From Nitzschia sp. pyKryTriq1 (lineage: Eukaryota; Bacillariophyta; Bacillariophyceae; Bacillariales; Bacillariaceae), in assembly GCA_956465555.1 (NCBI GenBank), contig OY101131.1:509469-573468 (forward strand): a DNA stretch of 64,000 bases, read 5' to 3'. The position numbers were made by a program, and so were the translations under genes. Positions 61,198 through 64,000 of this stretch are shown here, in pieces. The notes under the pieces are model-generated. The model had not been told where the DNA came from and did no database searches. It saw only the letters and a program-made list of their open reading frames with translations. Each line of letters begins with the position of its first letter. The stretch's first letter is position 1.

Positions 61198-62937
61198 ATG
61201 CTTCGTATTGACAGCTCATCATCACGGATACAATCTAATCATATGCACCCATATTTCTTTCCTGAAAAGAAACGGACCGTCGCTGACTTTTATTTCGAGG
61301 ACGAACGCGAAAAAGTCGTTCCTGGGGCAACTAACATCGGAGACCAGGAGGTCCACCAAGAAGCAGGACAATATAGGGCGAATCGGGTGGAGGAAACATC
61401 GCTCGGCCAACCGCTTCCTTCCTTTTCACTCATGCAGCGCGATACGTCGAAATCGAATGGTACAAGCACCGATTGGGTCAACACCCTCGCGTTAGTCAAA
61501 AGTGCTCCCCCTACATTCCCACAACAGCTGTTCGATGTCCTTTCCAACGAAAGCTTGTCTGATATAATAACATGGCTCCCACACGGCCAGGGGTGGGTCA
61601 TCCGGGATAAACAGAGGTTTTCCGTCGAGGTACTACCAAAGTACTTCGAAAAGAGATCAAAATGGACAAGCTTCACCCGCAAGCTCAACCGATGGAACTT
61701 CACTCGTGTCACTCGCGGGGAGGAAGTCGGAGCGTATTACCACAACCTCTTCCGGCAAGGGCGAAAAGACCTGTGTATGCAAATGATGTGTATGGGTTCC
61801 AAGGTCCCACAGAGCCTCGAGCCATTGAACCCGGTGGCGCTGGGTCTGGCTACACCGAATATGGTCGAACAAGGCCTCCTGTCTACCATCACTTCCGATA
61901 ATAGTGGTGATCAATCTAAGAACGACTTCCAACAACATCCCTCGATCGGCACAGCAAGAAGAGAGCATAGTACTGTTTCTCAGCACGATCTCGGTGAAGT
62001 GCATTCACTGCTGAAGGCTTCACAGGTTTCGAATCCCATGGCACCAGTCTCCCTTCCGAATGTCGCCCACAATCAGTACCTTCAAGACATGATACTACCT
62101 ATCGCCTCGTCCGTGCCATCATCGCAAGAATTCTCAATGGATTTCGGACAACAAGAAGAGCAGCAATCAAGCTTCAATCGCGTTGGGAATCAGCAGCAGC
62201 TTGAAGAGATGGATCTTGGTGCCTTTTCGATGCTAGCGAATTTCAGGCAACAGCCGTCTTCTCACAATCCTTTGGCATTTCCATCAATGCAGCAGGAACA
62301 TGACCACTCCAACAACCAGCACCCACAAGTTTCTTCTTCCGAGTCTTCCTTGGGAGGAGGAGCAGGAGATCGCATGATGATGGAAATGTATGCTAAAGTA
62401 GTAGCAGAACAAGGAGACAGCTTCGTGCCTAGTAGAAGCTTCAACCGGAACACCCAATCGAATGTACCCCACCGGGACACTTTGACCTTGACGCCAACCC
62501 GCGGTTTTGCACGATACGATGTTGTTGGGGGAGTGATCCATCATCATCATCTGCCTGCCTCGTCCTCTGGTGGTGACGGTACTGAGGTACCAAACGATGA
62601 AGACCAGAATGTCAGCCCCAGTATCTTTGACTATTCGGGTTCCGATCAAAGTAGTGAAGATGGCCCCAGTGTACTTGAAGGAGCCAGTACCTTGATGCCG
62701 CAGACCGGTCCGGCACAGCTTCAACCAAAAAGTACCGGTACACACCACAAAACCCACAACCACCATTCTGCATCACATGGCATAGAAAGCAGGGAACATA
62801 ATAAAAACAACACCGGAGAAAGCACCGATGCAATGCATCATCTTCGACGTAATTACTTCGAGGCCATCATGTTGCTGGAACAGAAGAATGGTCTGCAGAA
62901 CAATCCATCGGGGCCACAGTACAGACCGGAAGAATAG
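61198..62937 (+). CDS. Heat shock factor-type transcription factor, single exon
   Basis: 579 aa from the ATG at 61198 (MLRIDSSSSRIQSNHMHPYF). The HSF DNA-binding domain runs from about residue 105 to 195: TFPQQLFDVLSNESLSDIIT, WLPHGQGWVIRDKQRFSVEV, LPKYFEKRSKWTSFTRKLNR with WNFTRVTRGEEVGAYYHNLF after it. Intronless, unlike its four-exon neighbour. The C-terminal about 380 residues are low complexity (Gln, Ser, Asn, His), with repeated HHHH tracts, an acidic patch and a final helix (MHHLRRNYFEAIMLLEQKNG). That helix is repeated in style by several diatom HSFs. Likely a nuclear DNA-binding regulator. The adjacent HSF suggests an old local duplication or parallel retention. Confidence 0.92.
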   Translation: MLRIDSSSSRIQSNHMHPYFFPEKKRTVADFYFEDEREKVVPGATNIGDQEVHQEAGQYRANRVEETSLGQPLPSFSLMQRDTSKSNGTSTDWVNTLALVKSAPPTFPQQLFDVLSNESLSDIITWLPHGQGWVIRDKQRFSVEVLPKYFEKRSKWTSFTRKLNRWNFTRVTRGEEVGAYYHNLFRQGRKDLCMQMMCMGSKVPQSLEPLNPVALGLATPNMVEQGLLSTITSDNSGDQSKNDFQQHPSIGTARREHSTVSQHDLGEVHSLLKASQVSNPMAPVSLPNVAHNQYLQDMILPIASSVPSSQEFSMDFGQQEEQQSSFNRVGNQQQLEEMDLGAFSMLANFRQQPSSHNPLAFPSMQQEHDHSNNQHPQVSSSESSLGGGAGDRMMMEMYAKVVAEQGDSFVPSRSFNRNTQSNVPHRDTLTLTPTRGFARYDVVGGVIHHHHLPASSSGGDGTEVPNDEDQNVSPSIFDYSGSDQSSEDGPSVLEGASTLMPQTGPAQLQPKSTGTHHKTHNHHSASHGIESREHNKNNTGESTDAMHHLRRNYFEAIMLLEQKNGLQNNPSGPQYRPEE

Positions 62938-63027
62938 AGAATCCAAAATGCAATGATAGAATAGAAAAGAAAGACATAGGATCCAATCGTATTTTTCTCC
63001 TGCTGTTGCTGTTGCCTCTTTTAGGAC

Positions 63028-64000
63028 TTAGTACTGCTTCAGATAGGAGGCTTGGATCATCCTCAGACTGCACTTGGCGTGTTCCGACCAGCTAACATTT
63101 CGAAGATTGCGATCCGTCAAGTCGTAATCGTGGTCTTCTAGGCGTCTCATAAAGGTTTCAGATGCCAGACCCGGGAGAAAGACACCCATAATGTCCTTCG
63201 ATTTACCGCTGGAAGATGCCTCGAGCTCAATCTCAGACCTCAGATCACGGGCTTGCTGTAGATAGCCACGACCCTGGTTCGCGATATCATGTACGGAATT
63301 TCGAAGAGCTTGAATACATTCCTTGTCCCCTTGACCCAGGGCAGAGAGTAAGTAACGCGGGCTTTTGACGCCATAGCGTTCACATAGCTCTTGAGGGATA
63401 ATAAGCTTGCCGGTGGTACTCATTACCGGAATGCTCGTTCGCAACGCGTTGGTGAGTCCGTGCGCTTTACCCAATAGCTTGGCAGTTCGATGGGCCGTAG
63501 CGTAATCCTTCTCGAACAGCCCATCACTCTCCAGGATGAGCTGCATCAAACTGCCACAGCTCCACTCGGCGTGTTCTTCTAGAGCCGCCAAGTCAGGATA
63601 CTGCTTGAGATCTAAATCGAGGAAGCGACCTTTGAGGATGTCATCAAAATGACACTTGTTGAATTGGTGCTGTTTTTGGAGATGGGCAAGAAGTTTGAGG
63701 GTTGGATGCTTTTGAGAGTCTTGCTGCTCAGCACTTGTTTTGACGCTTGCTGACGTTTCGTAAATCTGTTCAATGCCCTGCCGCCACCACTCCAAGTGGT
63801 GCGCGGGGGTGGAATTTGGAGGAACGTCAGCAGTACTTCCGAATCTTAGCCCTGTTTCCACCCAGAAACTCCTCACTGCAAAGTAAGCTACTTGCATATC
63901 CTCGGTCGCTAGCAGTTTACCAGGTAAAAACCCGGCTGGATCATGGCGTTTGACGATGCTTACAGCATGATCCAGCGCGGGCTGCAACTCGACTCCTGCT
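63028..64000 (-). CDS. NDUFAF6-like complex I assembly factor, 5' end cut by window
   Basis: The last about 323 codons are present and the frame is open to the right edge with no ATG, so the N-terminus lies beyond 64000. The fold is that of the squalene/phytoene synthase superfamily. AVSIVKRHDPAGFLPGKLLA, YFAVRSFWVETGLRFG, LEWWRQGIEQIYE, FDDILKGRFLDLDLKQYPDL, WSCGSLMQLILESDGLFEKD and AKLLGKAHGLTNALRTSIPV match NDUFAF6 (Sicily) motifs. The DxxxD catalytic motifs of true phytoene synthase are not preserved, as in NDUFAF6. The protein aids mitochondrial complex I assembly. Any mitochondrial presequence would lie outside the window. Confidence 0.82.
   Translation of the reverse strand, partial: AGVELQPALDHAVSIVKRHDPAGFLPGKLLATEDMQVAYFAVRSFWVETGLRFGSTADVPPNSTPAHHLEWWRQGIEQIYETSASVKTSAEQQDSQKHPTLKLLAHLQKQHQFNKCHFDDILKGRFLDLDLKQYPDLAALEEHAEWSCGSLMQLILESDGLFEKDYATAHRTAKLLGKAHGLTNALRTSIPVMSTTGKLIIPQELCERYGVKSPRYLLSALGQGDKECIQALRNSVHDIANQGRGYLQQARDLRSEIELEASSSGKSKDIMGVFLPGLASETFMRRLEDHDYDLTDRNLRNVSWSEHAKCSLRMIQASYLKQY

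Noticed and set aside
1-64000. tRNA, rRNA, CRISPR arrays, LTR elements and reverse transcriptases
   Set aside because: Scanning by eye gave no cloverleaf, no rRNA core words, no spaced direct repeats and no polymerase motifs. Short or diverged copies could be missed without a search.

Overview
The window looks like nuclear DNA of a diatom, probably a pennate one. Supporting signs are compact genes about 2-3 kb apart, short GT-AG introns (about 70-150 bp), plastid-type fibrillins with an N-terminal signal peptide, paired bestrophins, two heat shock factors, carbonic-anhydrase-like secreted proteins, and families I recognise as diatom-typical (the KTAGT sulfotransferase-like family, and a small WNGEIAF protein). 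No species can be named from sequence alone. I saw no rRNA, tRNA, CRISPR array, LTR element or reverse transcriptase. Introns were placed by eye from GT-AG sites, reading frame and domain continuity.

Layout. 1-6 kb: two divergent bestrophin-like channels. 6-8 kb: a secreted cysteine-rich protein. 8-9.8 kb: gene-poor DNA with palindromes and short inverted repeats. 9.8-12.8 kb: a convergent pair of fibrillin-domain genes, one fused to a Rossmann domain. 12.8-14.7 kb: intergenic DNA with a 90-bp tandem duplication. 14.7-19.2 kb: two tandem alpha-carbonic-anhydrase-like genes that share the same loss of zinc ligands. 19.5-24.8 kb: an acidic unknown protein and two convergent glycosyltransferases. 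26.7-34.7 kb: a low-complexity protein with three UIM-like helices and an LSD1-type zinc finger, ribosomal proteins eS30 and bS16m, and a PIF1-like helicase with an RNase H1-type N-terminal domain. 35-44 kb: a membrane protein, a sulfotransferase-like protein, a fused CDP-alcohol-phosphotransferase-like/cytidylyltransferase, a diatom-type unknown and a truncated-globin-like protein. 44-50 kb: a very large LRR-Roc-COR protein with a C-terminal trypsin-like protease domain. 51-57 kb: an APH/choline-kinase-like protein, two unknowns, a broken F-box/beta-helix gene and a C1GALT1-like transferase. 58-63 kb: two divergent heat shock factors separated by gene-poor DNA that holds a TTAA-flanked foldback element. 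63-64 kb: an NDUFAF6-like gene cut by the right edge.

Local duplication is a recurring theme (bestrophins, fibrillins, CA-like genes, HSFs). The bestrophins and CA-like genes could both touch inorganic-carbon handling, but the CA-like proteins may not be catalytic. The strongest candidate for something undescribed is the ROCO-protease fusion. Next are the zinc-ligand-swapped CA-like pair and the phospholipid enzyme fusion with a degenerate phosphotransferase motif. Many intergenic stretches carry clusters of GTAC-rich palindromic motifs.
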